Origin: Candidatus Manganitrophaceae bacterium
Lineage (GTDB): Bacteria; Nitrospirota; Nitrospiria; SBBL01; JAADHI01
Length of the DNA stretch: 43,263 nt
Direction: 5' to 3'
Assembly (NCBI GenBank): GCA_013151935.1
Contig: JAADHI010000100.1
Location: 1-43,263 of the forward strand
This document shows positions 17,405 to 25,189 of the stretch, one piece after another. The position numbers and the translations under genes were made by a program. The first letter of the stretch is position 1. The number at the start of each line of letters is the position of its first letter. Under the pieces are notes generated by a model. The model ran no database searches. It was not told where the DNA came from and was given only the letters and a program-made list of their open reading frames with translations.

Positions 17405-17896
17405 TTACTGCGTCACAAAATCTGTAAAATATGCCATCTTGACTTTGTTACTGCGAAAAATGGCATTCACGCGTTGTAAGATTTCGTCGCGCAGCTCCAT
17501 CTTTCCCTCCACGGTGCGAATCGCGGCAAAATCTTTGCTGCTTAAAAGCAGAATCAAGGTGTCGCGAATCTGGGGCAGGTTATTATTGAGATCCTCGGCA
17601 TGTTTACTGCGAACCAAATCCAGTTTGACGGTGATCTTCAGATAACGGACTTTTGTAATATCAGCCAAATTAACGATAAAAGGTTCAAGCTCATAAATAC
17701 CCCCATCATCCTGAGGACCATCCCCTCCAGGTTCGGCATCGGCCACCCGTTCAACAGCGGCACCTTCTTCGCCTTCTTCACTTGGAGCCGCTCTTGGGGC
17801 CTCCGCGACAGGAGCAGGCGCCTGGCCTTTCATAAAAAAGAAGACCCCTCCCCCAATACCCAACCCAACGACAAGTCCGATAATAATCATCTTCAT
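17405..17896 (-). CDS. fliL: FliL, basal-body/stator associated protein
   Basis: 163 residues. N-terminal membrane helix (MKMIIIGLVVGLGIGGGVFF), an acidic Pro/Ala-rich linker, then the periplasmic FliL domain (YELEPFIVNLADITKVRYLK and LRDEILQRVNAI). It supports stator function around the MS ring. First gene of the large fliL-fliA operon. Its start lies about 116 nt downstream of the predicted sigma-54 transcription start. Confidence 0.94.
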   Translation of the reverse strand: MKMIIIGLVVGLGIGGGVFFFMKGQAPAPVAEAPRAAPSEEGEEGAAVERVADAEPGGDGPQDDGGIYELEPFIVNLADITKVRYLKITVKLDLVRSKHAEDLNNNLPQIRDTLILLLSSKDFAAIRTVEGKMELRDEILQRVNAIFRSNKVKMAYFTDFVTQ

Positions 17897-18022
17897 AATC
17901 TGTCCTTTTTATAGGGATTCATTCCCATTTTGGCTCCCACAAAATACGTCTGATCTCGAATGAAAAATGCAGGGTCAAAACACGATAAAAACCCTGCTCT
18001 TCTCCTTGCCGCAGTCTTGTTT

Positions 18023-18038
18023 AGCAATCTTTATGCCG
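18023..18038 (-). promoter_or_regulatory. Sigma-54 promoter upstream of fliL
   Basis: Minus strand reads CGGCATAAAGATTGCT: GG and GC elements separated by exactly 10 nt, close to the consensus TGGCAC-N5-TTGCA. Transcription would start near 18012 and read into fliL. The gap 17897-18251 also holds the activator-like dyad at 18143, a short palindrome GTCTCTGGCAGAGAC at 18084-18098 and the flgE terminator. Confidence 0.75.
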
Positions 18039-18142
18039 TTTTAAGTCTGTTCAGATGAAAGAGAAAAGGAGGGTTTTAAGCTTGTCTCTGGCAGAGACCA
18101 AGGTAAAGAAAGGATTTTTTCGTCAAGTGAAACGCTTGAAAT

Positions 18143-18156
18143 GTCATGATATTGAC
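18143..18156. promoter_or_regulatory. FleQ-box-like dyad upstream of the fliL promoter
   Basis: GTCATGATATTGAC matches 11 of 14 positions of the published Pseudomonas FleQ consensus GTCAATAAATTGAC. Its centre is about 113 bp upstream of the -24 GG, a normal distance for a sigma-54 activator site. Confidence 0.55.
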
Positions 18157-18179
18157 AGCGAAAAAAGTCTCCTTAGACG

Positions 18180-18223
18180 AAAAAAAGGGGCAACGCGCCA
18201 TCCCCTCACAAGCACGCTACCCC
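18180..18223 (-). terminator. Rho-independent terminator of the fliK-flgD-flgE operon
   Basis: On the minus strand GGGGTAGCGTGC (18223-18212) pairs over 12 positions, three of them G-U, with GCGCGTTGCCCC (18198-18187), followed at once by seven T. It begins 28 nt after the flgE stop. Confidence 0.85.
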
Positions 18224-18251
18224 CTATTTCATCAAACTTGTCTTTTTGTGT

Positions 18252-19523
18252 TTATCTGATAAGATTCACCAATTCTTGAAGGAGCTCATCTGTCGTCGTG
18301 ATGGAACGTGAGTTGGCTTGAAAGCCCCGCTGGTATTCGATCATTTTAATAAACTGCTGTGCCAGATCAACGTTGGAAAGTTCTAAGGAATTTGAAAGCA
18401 CACGGCCCATGCCGCCAGAATTTGGATCCCCTAAGATCGGCTGACCGGAATCATTTGACAAAACATACGCGTTGTCTCCCACCTTACTTAAACCCTGGTC
18501 ATTATTAAACCGGGCCAAACGCACTTGAGCCAGTGAACGACTCTGTCCATTTGTAAAAAGACCCGTGACAATACCGTTTTTGTCGATAGAAACCGACGAA
18601 AGAGAACCCGCTGCAAAACCGTCTTGCGTTTGTGTGAGTACCGCAGATGAAGAACCAAACTGCGTCAGGCCGTCAAGACCCGTGCCCCCCGAACCAGTCG
18701 GCGATCCAAAATCAAAAGTAACCGCTTGATTTAGTGTCGCCCCCCCCGAAAAATTAAAAGTGCCTGAAACAGAACTGACGGAGGTCAAGGTGCCATTCGT
18801 CCCAAAAACAAGTGTCCCTGTTCCCGCCACAACAGCAGAACCCGTACTCGAATCCGCCGCACTGACAACGGCATTGTAATCCCACTGGTTTGCCGTTGAA
18901 GACTTTGTGAAATAGACATTGACAAGATTTCCATTTCCCAAAGCATCATATATGGTAATACTTGTTGAAAAATTAGAGGTTGCCGAAGGGGTCGCAAGAT
19001 TGAACGCACCCGGTGTCACAGCCCGAGAATCTAAATTGGCATCAACAGCAATATTTGCAGTCGGTGCCGGCGTCGAGTTTGTCGTGGAGAGATCGATATT
19101 TCCAGTGGGCTGACCCGTCACGCTCCCCGTTATCGTTGCCTGTCTGCCCTGTAAAAGCAGACCTTCTGAATTTTCAACCAAGCCGTTTTTACTCACGTTA
19201 AATGACCCATTTCGTGTGTAAAATTCGGCACCTGCGGCATCCCTCAGAACAAAAAATCCCTCCCCTTCAACGGCCAAATCCAGTTCACTGCCTGTCGGCT
19301 CAAAAGAACCCTGATCAAAGTTGGTGCGAATGTCATTCACCAAGACCCCGCGACCCACCTGAGCACGACTTGATCCACTACTGACTAAATCGGCAAAAGA
19401 AACTCGGCTGTCCTTAAATCCCGTGGTGTTTAAATTTGCAATATTATTACTGATGACAGAAAGACCAGTGCCAAAAGCATTGAGTCCACTCACGCCTGCA
19501 AAAAGTGATGTTAAAATTGCCAT
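18252..19523 (-). CDS. flgE: FlgE, flagellar hook protein
   Basis: 423 residues, normal for a hook protein. The N-terminal rod/hook signature is SLFAGVSGLNAFGTGLSVI with SNNIANLNTTGFKD. The middle has SGSELDLAV-type FlgE/F/G core text (GSELDLAVEGEGFFVLRD) and a Gly/Ser/Thr-rich surface domain. The C-terminal helix is SNVDLAQQFIKMIEYQRGFQAN. Start ATG 19523 follows AAGGAGG. Length and the inserted surface domain separate it from FlgF and FlgG. Confidence 0.95.
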   Translation of the reverse strand: MAILTSLFAGVSGLNAFGTGLSVISNNIANLNTTGFKDSRVSFADLVSSGSSRAQVGRGVLVNDIRTNFDQGSFEPTGSELDLAVEGEGFFVLRDAAGAEFYTRNGSFNVSKNGLVENSEGLLLQGRQATITGSVTGQPTGNIDLSTTNSTPAPTANIAVDANLDSRAVTPGAFNLATPSATSNFSTSITIYDALGNGNLVNVYFTKSSTANQWDYNAVVSAADSSTGSAVVAGTGTLVFGTNGTLTSVSSVSGTFNFSGGATLNQAVTFDFGSPTGSGGTGLDGLTQFGSSSAVLTQTQDGFAAGSLSSVSIDKNGIVTGLFTNGQSRSLAQVRLARFNNDQGLSKVGDNAYVLSNDSGQPILGDPNSGGMGRVLSNSLELSNVDLAQQFIKMIEYQRGFQANSRSITTTDELLQELVNLIR

Positions 19524-19579
19524 ATTTTTGACCTCCTTTAGGAACCTCTAAATAAGTCTGTAAAATCCCAGTCCACAGA

Positions 19580-20191
19580 TTACCTGACCGAAATCACATC
19601 GCTTGCTGGAATATTTCCACCGTTGACCGTGACAAAAGGCGCCCCGTTTTCAAAAAGCACCCCACTCACAATACCCGAACTAAAGGTTTCGCTTGAAACC
19701 GGCCCCCCTGCCTGGTCTCTCGCCGAAATATTAAAGCTGTAATCTCCCGCAGGTAATGGATTGCCATTTGCGTCCCGACCATCCCAGGAAGCCCTTTGAA
19801 TCCCTGCCTGCTGCGCTCCCGGGTTGAACGTCCTCACCACATCGCCAATGCCATCCACAATTTGAATCACAACCTCTTGTGCATCACCACCCAGCTGATA
19901 CGAAAAATCGGAAGCACTGCCTTCTACTAAGGAAAAAAGGCCCCCTTCAACTTGAACTTCTTTACCAATTAAAGAAGTCGCGCCAAAATTATTCAGCAAA
20001 ATATTGCCTTCAACCAATTTAGAGAGCTGGGCATTCATCTCCGAGGTCTGTTCCAATTGCGTAAACTGAGCCAGTTCAGCGACAAATTGCGTACTGTCCG
20101 TGGGATCAAGTGGATCCTGATATTGCAATTGTGTTGTCAATAACTGAAGAAAAACATCTTTACCCAAAGCTTCTGGTCCGACATCTGCCAT
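19580..20191 (-). CDS. flgD: FlgD, hook cap and assembly protein
   Basis: 203 residues. The conserved N-terminus FLQLLTTQLQYQDPLDP with FVAELAQFTQLEQ is the FlgD signature. A Tudor/Fn3-like C-terminal part contains WDGRDANGNPLPAGDYSF. It caps the growing hook so FlgE can polymerise. Lies between fliK and flgE with gaps of 36 and 56 nt. Confidence 0.95.
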   Translation of the reverse strand: MADVGPEALGKDVFLQLLTTQLQYQDPLDPTDSTQFVAELAQFTQLEQTSEMNAQLSKLVEGNILLNNFGATSLIGKEVQVEGGLFSLVEGSASDFSYQLGGDAQEVVIQIVDGIGDVVRTFNPGAQQAGIQRASWDGRDANGNPLPAGDYSFNISARDQAGGPVSSETFSSGIVSGVLFENGAPFVTVNGGNIPASDVISVR

Positions 20192-20227
20192 TTCTACTCC
20201 CCTCCTTAATGATCACTCCACATAACA

Positions 20228-21652
20228 CTAGACATAGAGACTCAAACCACCGTCTTCTGATTGTAATTCAGATTGAGGAGGCTGGATTGAATCCCTTGCA
20301 TCGGCTTCTTCCAAAAACACATCTGATTTCGTAAAATCCTGTGTATCTTCTGCATCACGCGCAAACCCTTTTCTATCTCCTAAATCGACTGAAAATTGCT
20401 CCATTTCTAAACCTTGCTCTTTCAGCGCCTCTTGCAAAAAATGCTGATTTCGCTCCAATAATTCTTTCACCATAGGGTCAGAAGTCACCATATGGGCGAT
20501 CAATCCTCCTTCTTTCAGGCTGACATCAATTTGAATCCTACCGAGATTTTTTGGCTCCAAAAGAAAACGAATGGGCTCATCCTGACCGGATCGCCAAGCG
20601 CGTAATTGCTGTGCGACCTGCCTTAAGACGGCCCCTTCATCTGGGATGACACGGCCCGCATTCATCAGCGCACGAAAATCGGTCGCCGTTTTTTGCATCG
20701 CAGAAGAACCTTCGTTTGAAGGTAAATTAGAAGGCTGAAAGGCAGTATTTCCTAAAAAAGTACCGCCTTGGCCCATGCCCCCATGAGCTTTGCCTCCGGC
20801 TGCTCCGTCTTCTATGCCCATTGATTTGGAAAGCGCAAATCCCTGAAGATTTTCGATAATTGATGTACTGTTTCCAGGCGTCACAGCCGGTTTTAAATCA
20901 ACAGGAAGTCCTTGTTTTTCTGAAGACTGCTGTGTAGACGGATGTGCAGCCATTTCAGCCTGTTTTTCCAATCGTTTTTCGGCCGATAGAGTTTTTAAGA
21001 CTGCCGTCGTTTCCTCAGCACCCTCTCCCATCGCAGCTTCATTTTCTTTCACAAGCTTCATTTTTGCTTTTTCCAAGCTGAATAAACCCTCAGAAGCTTC
21101 ACTGTTATCAGGGGAGGATTTAGAGACGTCAAGACTCTCTTTCAGTGGAGCAAGATCAGTTTCTGCTTCCCCCTCTAAGAAAGAAGTATTCGCATTTGGC
21201 CCAAGCGTCGCAGCATTCTGTTTTTGATCAGATAAGTCGGTCGTACTGCTTTTTGTGGGCTGTGCTGAATCAGCGCGCTGGCTTTCTTTGGTCGATTTCA
21301 CCGCCTCCTCACCGACGTCTTCTCTAAAAGAAGAGGCCTCGGCTTCACTCGATTCATCCATTTTATTCTCTACTTCTGTCGTGCTCTGGGCCGCCGCCAT
21401 ATCCTGCCGTTCCAAAGAACGCACGCTTTTCTCTTTCTCAAGTTCTTCCAGTTTACGCGTTCTGTTGTCTTTTACGTCTGTCCTTGCCCTCGAAATCGGC
21501 TCAGATGCAGGAGTCTTAAAAACAGCTTCAATGCCTTTAAAAACTTCTGAAAACCCTTCGGTTTTTCCTTGGGCAGAAACTAATTTATTGACATTTAGAA
21601 ACGCACCCAAGCCTTCCAGATTTGTTTTCTCGCTCACCCTCAAATGATGCAT
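20228..21652 (-). CDS. fliK: FliK, hook-length control protein
   Basis: 474 residues. A long, polar, low-complexity N-terminal ruler region rich in Glu, Ser and Lys is followed by the conserved C-terminal domain with IRFLLEPKNLGRIQIDVSL and LIAHMVTSD, ending in a disordered tail. FliK is exported, measures the hook, and triggers FlhB to switch substrates. I prefer ATG 21652 to the in-frame GTG 21664, which abuts its ribosome site. First gene of the fliK-flgD-flgE operon behind a sigma-54 promoter. Confidence 0.9.
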   Translation of the reverse strand: MHHLRVSEKTNLEGLGAFLNVNKLVSAQGKTEGFSEVFKGIEAVFKTPASEPISRARTDVKDNRTRKLEELEKEKSVRSLERQDMAAAQSTTEVENKMDESSEAEASSFREDVGEEAVKSTKESQRADSAQPTKSSTTDLSDQKQNAATLGPNANTSFLEGEAETDLAPLKESLDVSKSSPDNSEASEGLFSLEKAKMKLVKENEAAMGEGAEETTAVLKTLSAEKRLEKQAEMAAHPSTQQSSEKQGLPVDLKPAVTPGNSTSIIENLQGFALSKSMGIEDGAAGGKAHGGMGQGGTFLGNTAFQPSNLPSNEGSSAMQKTATDFRALMNAGRVIPDEGAVLRQVAQQLRAWRSGQDEPIRFLLEPKNLGRIQIDVSLKEGGLIAHMVTSDPMVKELLERNQHFLQEALKEQGLEMEQFSVDLGDRKGFARDAEDTQDFTKSDVFLEEADARDSIQPPQSELQSEDGGLSLYV

Positions 21653-21700
21653 CCCGCGAATCACCCTTTCGTCAAAAATTGATTTGTTTCCCTTCGATAT

Positions 21701-21716
21701 AGCAAAAGCAATACCA
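21701..21716 (-). promoter_or_regulatory. Sigma-54 promoter upstream of fliK
   Basis: Minus strand reads TGGTATTGCTTTTGCT: GG and GC separated by exactly 10 nt, good agreement with the -24/-12 consensus. Transcription would start near 21690, about 38 nt before the fliK ATG. Confidence 0.75.
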
Positions 21717-21724
21717 AAAAAATT

Positions 21725-21747
21725 AAGGGGATAATGCTCCCCTTTTT
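21725..21747. terminator. Terminator-like hairpin in the fliK / kinase divergent region
   Basis: AAGGGGA (21725-21731) and TCCCCTT (21738-21744) form a 7-bp stem with a 6-nt loop, with T tracts following on both strands. It lies just upstream of the fliK sigma-54 promoter and could block stray transcription in either direction. Confidence 0.5.
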
Positions 21748-21827
21748 AGGGTTTTAAAGCTTTTTCAGAACAAAATATCAGACAAATAGTCTATTTTTAC
21801 CCACAACTGGGCAAAGACTGCCTGAGC

Positions 21828-21841
21828 GACAAAAACTTGAC
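21828..21841. promoter_or_regulatory. FleQ-box-like site upstream of fliK, overlapping the kinase promoter
   Basis: GACAAAAACTTGAC matches 11 of 14 positions of GTCAATAAATTGAC. The centre is about 119.5 bp upstream of the -24 GG of the fliK promoter. Its last five bases form part of the -35 element of the divergent promoter at 21837. Confidence 0.45.
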
Positions 21842-21865
21842 ACCCTGAAACTTTCCCATTAAGCT
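21837..21865 (+). promoter_or_regulatory. Housekeeping-type promoter for the hybrid kinase operon
   Basis: TTGACA (21837-21842), a 17-nt spacer and TAAGCT (21860-21865). The -35 is perfect; the -10 matches TATAAT at three of six. Two tiny open frames (ATG 21884, seven codons; ATG 21909, four codons) lie between it and the kinase start. Confidence 0.5.
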
Positions 21866-21919
21866 TTTTTTAGAGATTAAGACATGGAGAAACACACCGT
21901 TTTTTAAAATGAGTCACAA

Positions 21920-23464
21920 ATGAGCCCACAAATACGCGAACCGAGCCTGCAACACTTCCAAAAAGCGCTGGGACTCATCCAAAATGGTCTTTTACTTCAA
22001 GATAAATCGGGGTGTCCGCTTTATATCAACCAAGCCCTCTGTCACATTTTTGGCGCAGCAGAGGAAGATATTCTGAACGAAGGCCTCACACGCCTTTTTC
22101 CTGCGGACAGCATTAAGACAATAAAGGACAAGATTTTGCCCGAAACTCTTCGGTTTGGCGTGGGAAAAGCAGAACTGGATGGGATCAACCAAGAAGGAGA
22201 ACGTTTTCCGCTCTCCATTTCAACAATGACGGTAGAAGACGATGAGGACGATACGGTGGGTTTTGTTTCCGTCTGTAAAGACCTCTCTGAAGAACGGGAA
22301 TTTCAGCGGCGTAAACTGCATTCAGAAAAATTGGCAGCCGTTGGAGAAATGCTGGCAGGCGTCGCACATGAACTGAATAACCCCTTAACCAGTGTTGTGG
22401 GTTTTTCAGAACTACTGCTCAGAAAACGCGTCAGTCCTGAAATCAAACGGCAACTGCGCCGCATCTCTTCGGAAGCCATCCGCACCTCTAAAATTGTGCA
22501 AAACTTGCTTTCAGTGGTGCGCTCCCATAAACCAGAACGGATATTGGTCGGGGTCAATGGCGTGATTCAAAACGTGCTGGAACTTAAAAGTCGCCAACTG
22601 CACTTTGATAATATTCGACTCGTTCGACGACTTTCCGATGACCAAACCCTGCCCAAAGTGGTCGGAGACTATCAACAATTACTCGAGGTTTTTCTCAATC
22701 TGATCAATAACGCACATCAGGCCATGTCTGCAGATCGTGGAAAAGGCACACTCACCATTACAACAACATCCAATGACGGTGCAGTGATTATCCGTATCAG
22801 CGACACAGGCCCCGGAATCGAAAAAAAGATCCAAAGTAAACTCTTTCAACCCTTTTTTACAACAAAACCCGATGGCTCCGGTCTTGGCCTCAACATCAGC
22901 CAAAAAATCATTAGAGAACATGGCGGCAATGTAACTTTTGAAAATGGGCGAGACCGTGGTACAAGTTTTATCATCTGTCTGCCTGTCGCCTCCGATGCCT
23001 TTGAGCCTTTCTCAGCCCCCGAAATACCAAAACCTCGGTCTTCAAGATCCCTTAAAATCATGGTACTCGACGATGAAGAAGTCATCTTGGATTTGCAGTA
23101 TCACCTCTTAAAGCAGCTCGGACACGAACCGCATCTTTTTAGTTCAGCCAGCGAAGCACTGCCTGTACTTAATGAACAGCATTTTGACCTTATCCTGGCC
23201 GATATTAAGATGCCGCGTATCAACGGCTTCAAATTCTACAAACATCTGGAGAGACAACACCCCCAGATGACGCAACGACTGATCTTCATCACGGGCGACA
23301 GCCTAAACCAAAAAAACAACCATTTCTTCTCAGAACATCAAATTCATGTGCTCTATAAACCTTTTGTCCTGAAACAACTCGAGGCCATCATAGAAAACAC
23401 ACTTGAGAAACAAAGCGACCCAAACAGCGAATCCGCCCATGAGACAAAAGGAATTCCTCAATGA
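21920..23464 (+). CDS. Soluble hybrid sensor histidine kinase (PAS-HisKA-HATPase-REC)
   Basis: 514 residues, no membrane segment. PAS domain at about 12-120. HisKA carries H150 in GVAHELNNPLTS, and HATPase has NLINNAHQAM (N box), ISDTGPGIE, FFTTKPDGSGLGL. A C-terminal receiver (about 350-490) has LDDEE, phospho-Asp in ILADIKMP and Lys in LYKPF. It overlaps the following activator gene by ATGA, so the two are a likely cognate pair. The start is weakly supported: no clear ribosome site precedes ATG 21920 and an in-frame stop lies five codons upstream. The role in controlling early flagellar transcription is inferred from context. Confidence 0.88.
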   Translation: MSPQIREPSLQHFQKALGLIQNGLLLQDKSGCPLYINQALCHIFGAAEEDILNEGLTRLFPADSIKTIKDKILPETLRFGVGKAELDGINQEGERFPLSISTMTVEDDEDDTVGFVSVCKDLSEEREFQRRKLHSEKLAAVGEMLAGVAHELNNPLTSVVGFSELLLRKRVSPEIKRQLRRISSEAIRTSKIVQNLLSVVRSHKPERILVGVNGVIQNVLELKSRQLHFDNIRLVRRLSDDQTLPKVVGDYQQLLEVFLNLINNAHQAMSADRGKGTLTITTTSNDGAVIIRISDTGPGIEKKIQSKLFQPFFTTKPDGSGLGLNISQKIIREHGGNVTFENGRDRGTSFIICLPVASDAFEPFSAPEIPKPRSSRSLKIMVLDDEEVILDLQYHLLKQLGHEPHLFSSASEALPVLNEQHFDLILADIKMPRINGFKFYKHLERQHPQMTQRLIFITGDSLNQKNNHFFSEHQIHVLYKPFVLKQLEAIIENTLEKQSDPNSESAHETKGIPQ

Positions 23465-24900
23465 ATCGTAACACACGCATTCTCGTGATTGAAGATGACG
23501 ATGGCGTCCGTGAAACCCTCATTACTTTATTAGGAGAAGCGGGTTATACCGTGGAAGCCGCCGCAGATGGGCCGCCTGCCATTGCCTTAGCCAAACGCTC
23601 CCCTTTTCATCTCTATATGATTGATCTGCGTCTTCCCAGCATTTCGGGTATCGAAATCATGGCCCAGATCAAAAAAATCAACGCAGAAGCAGTCTGTATC
23701 GTGCTCACCGCCTACGCCACAATTGAGCTCTCCGTTCAAGCCATGCGGGCAGGTGCTTTTGACTTTATTTCAAAACCCTTTCAAATTGATGTGGTCTTAA
23801 ACCTGGTCAAAAATGCCATTGAATTCAATCGTCTTAAACGTGAAAATCTCTCACTCAAAAAAATAGTGCGGGATAAATATCGTTTTGAAAATATGGTGGG
23901 CTCATCCCAAGAAATGAATCGGGTCTATGAACTGATCGAACGTGTCTCAGACAGCGATAGCACCATCCTCATTCAAGGAGAAAGTGGCACGGGCAAAGAA
24001 ATTGTCGCAAAAACCATCCATTACAACAGCACAAGACGCGACAAACCCCTTATTCCCATTAACTGTGGTGCCATTCCTGAAGCTTTGATCGAAAGTGAAC
24101 TCTTTGGTCATGAAAAAGGTGCTTTTACAGGTGCAACAAACTCAAGAACAGGACGTTTTGAACTGGCACATGGCGGCACAATTTTTTTGGATGAAATTGG
24201 AGAACTACCCGTTTCATTGCAAGTCAAGTTGCTGCGTGTCCTGCAAGAACAGTCCTTTGAGCGTGTGGGCGGTGTAAAATCAATACAGGTCGATGTGCGC
24301 ATCGTCGCTGCCACAAATCAAGACCTGGAAAAAGCCATTGCTGAAAAGCGTTTTAGAGAAGACCTTTATTATCGACTCAATGTCATCCCCATCAATATTC
24401 CACCTTTACGAAAACGCAAGGACGACATTCCCTTACTCGTGGACCATTTCATTGATAAATTCAACCAGAAAAAAAACAAAAAAGTGACTGGAATCACCTC
24501 GGAAGCCATTGCCCTCCTCCTAAAATATTACTGGCCGGGCAATATCCGAGAGCTTGAAAACCTCGTCGAACGCATGATGGTTTTGATGAAGGATGAGAAC
24601 ATGATCACGACGGATGACGTGCCAGAAAAGCTCATCATGTCTCGTAGAAAAACCCTCCCCTTTCATTTTGAGCTACCGGAGGAAGGGATTGTTTTCGCCG
24701 AAACGGTCTCGGCCTTCGAGAATCAAATTCTTGACCTCTCTCTTTCCAGGGCCAATGGGGTTAAAAATCGTGCAGCACAGCTTCTACACATGAATCGCAC
24801 GACACTTGTTGAAAAACTTAAAAAACGCCGGATTACTGCCGCAGCCAAACAAGCCCTTTCCCAACAATTTTATAGAGAAGAAGAGGGAGAAACACTCTGA
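23461..24900 (+). CDS. FleQ/FlrA-like sigma-54 activator with intact receiver domain
   Basis: 479 residues. Receiver (1-120) with acidic cluster E11-D12-D13, phospho-acceptor D55, T83 and K105. The AAA+ domain has Walker A GESGTGKE (173-180), the sigma-54 contact loop GAFTGA (220-225) and Walker B GGTIFLDEIGE. The C-terminal Fis-type helix-turn-helix has NRAAQLLHMNRTTLVEKLKK. The RTTLVEK recognition helix is the FleQ/FlrA form, but FleQ itself has a degenerate receiver. FleQ residues for c-di-GMP (R144, R185, N186) correspond to E143, K184 and T185 here, so that control is probably absent. Overlaps its kinase gene by 4 nt. It is the best candidate to act at the dyads near 18143, 21828 and 24997. 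Confidence 0.88.
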   Translation: MNRNTRILVIEDDDGVRETLITLLGEAGYTVEAAADGPPAIALAKRSPFHLYMIDLRLPSISGIEIMAQIKKINAEAVCIVLTAYATIELSVQAMRAGAFDFISKPFQIDVVLNLVKNAIEFNRLKRENLSLKKIVRDKYRFENMVGSSQEMNRVYELIERVSDSDSTILIQGESGTGKEIVAKTIHYNSTRRDKPLIPINCGAIPEALIESELFGHEKGAFTGATNSRTGRFELAHGGTIFLDEIGELPVSLQVKLLRVLQEQSFERVGGVKSIQVDVRIVAATNQDLEKAIAEKRFREDLYYRLNVIPINIPPLRKRKDDIPLLVDHFIDKFNQKKNKKVTGITSEAIALLLKYYWPGNIRELENLVERMMVLMKDENMITTDDVPEKLIMSRRKTLPFHFELPEEGIVFAETVSAFENQILDLSLSRANGVKNRAAQLLHMNRTTLVEKLKKRRITAAAKQALSQQFYREEEGETL

Positions 24901-24991
24901 GTAAATCATAACCCCCCCCGCACAAACAAATACCACCTCCAGCCAGAACGATGCCAACACGCCTCTATTTTTAAGGGTGCGACTTGACTTG

Positions 24992-25015
24992 TCTCGTCAA
25001 AGCTTTGACGAGACT
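24992..25015. promoter_or_regulatory. 24-bp perfect palindrome containing a FleQ-box-like dyad
   Basis: Half-site GTCTCGTCAAAG followed directly by its exact reverse complement. The core 24997-25010 is GTCAAAGCTTTGAC, with the GTCAA-N4-TTGAC layout of the FleQ consensus. The centre is about 120.5 bp upstream of the -24 GG of the promoter at 25123. It could also be a weak terminator for the upstream gene, but only TTT follows. The rest of the gap 24901-25189 shows nothing beyond this and the promoter. Confidence 0.6.
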
Positions 25016-25122
25016 TTCCAAACACCTTAAGACATTCTCAAAAAAAATCCTCCAGTCATCATCTGTGCACCTTTCTTAAGGGTCTCCCGCATAAATCTGC
25101 CTCAAATACGAAATGAATATCC

Positions 25123-25138
25123 TGGCATTATTATTGCT
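25123..25138 (+). promoter_or_regulatory. Sigma-54 promoter for the TPR-fleS-fleR operon
   Basis: TGGCATTATTATTGCT: TGGCA and TTGCT with GG and GC exactly 10 nt apart, the best sigma-54 match in the window. Transcription would start near 25148, about 42 nt before the TPR gene. Confidence 0.8.
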
Positions 25139-25189
25139 TAGTCATAGGAACGAAAAGAACAAAAACACAGGGTCAGATAGGACGGATTT

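Noticed and set aside
18055-18279. 74-residue plus-strand ORF between fliL and flgE
   Set aside because: Runs through the FleQ-like dyad and the flgE terminator on the opposite strand; no family resemblance.
21671-21683. GTCAAAAATTGAT as another FleQ box
   Set aside because: Half-sites are 3 nt apart instead of 4 and it lies downstream of the fliK promoter; kept only as a weak possibility.
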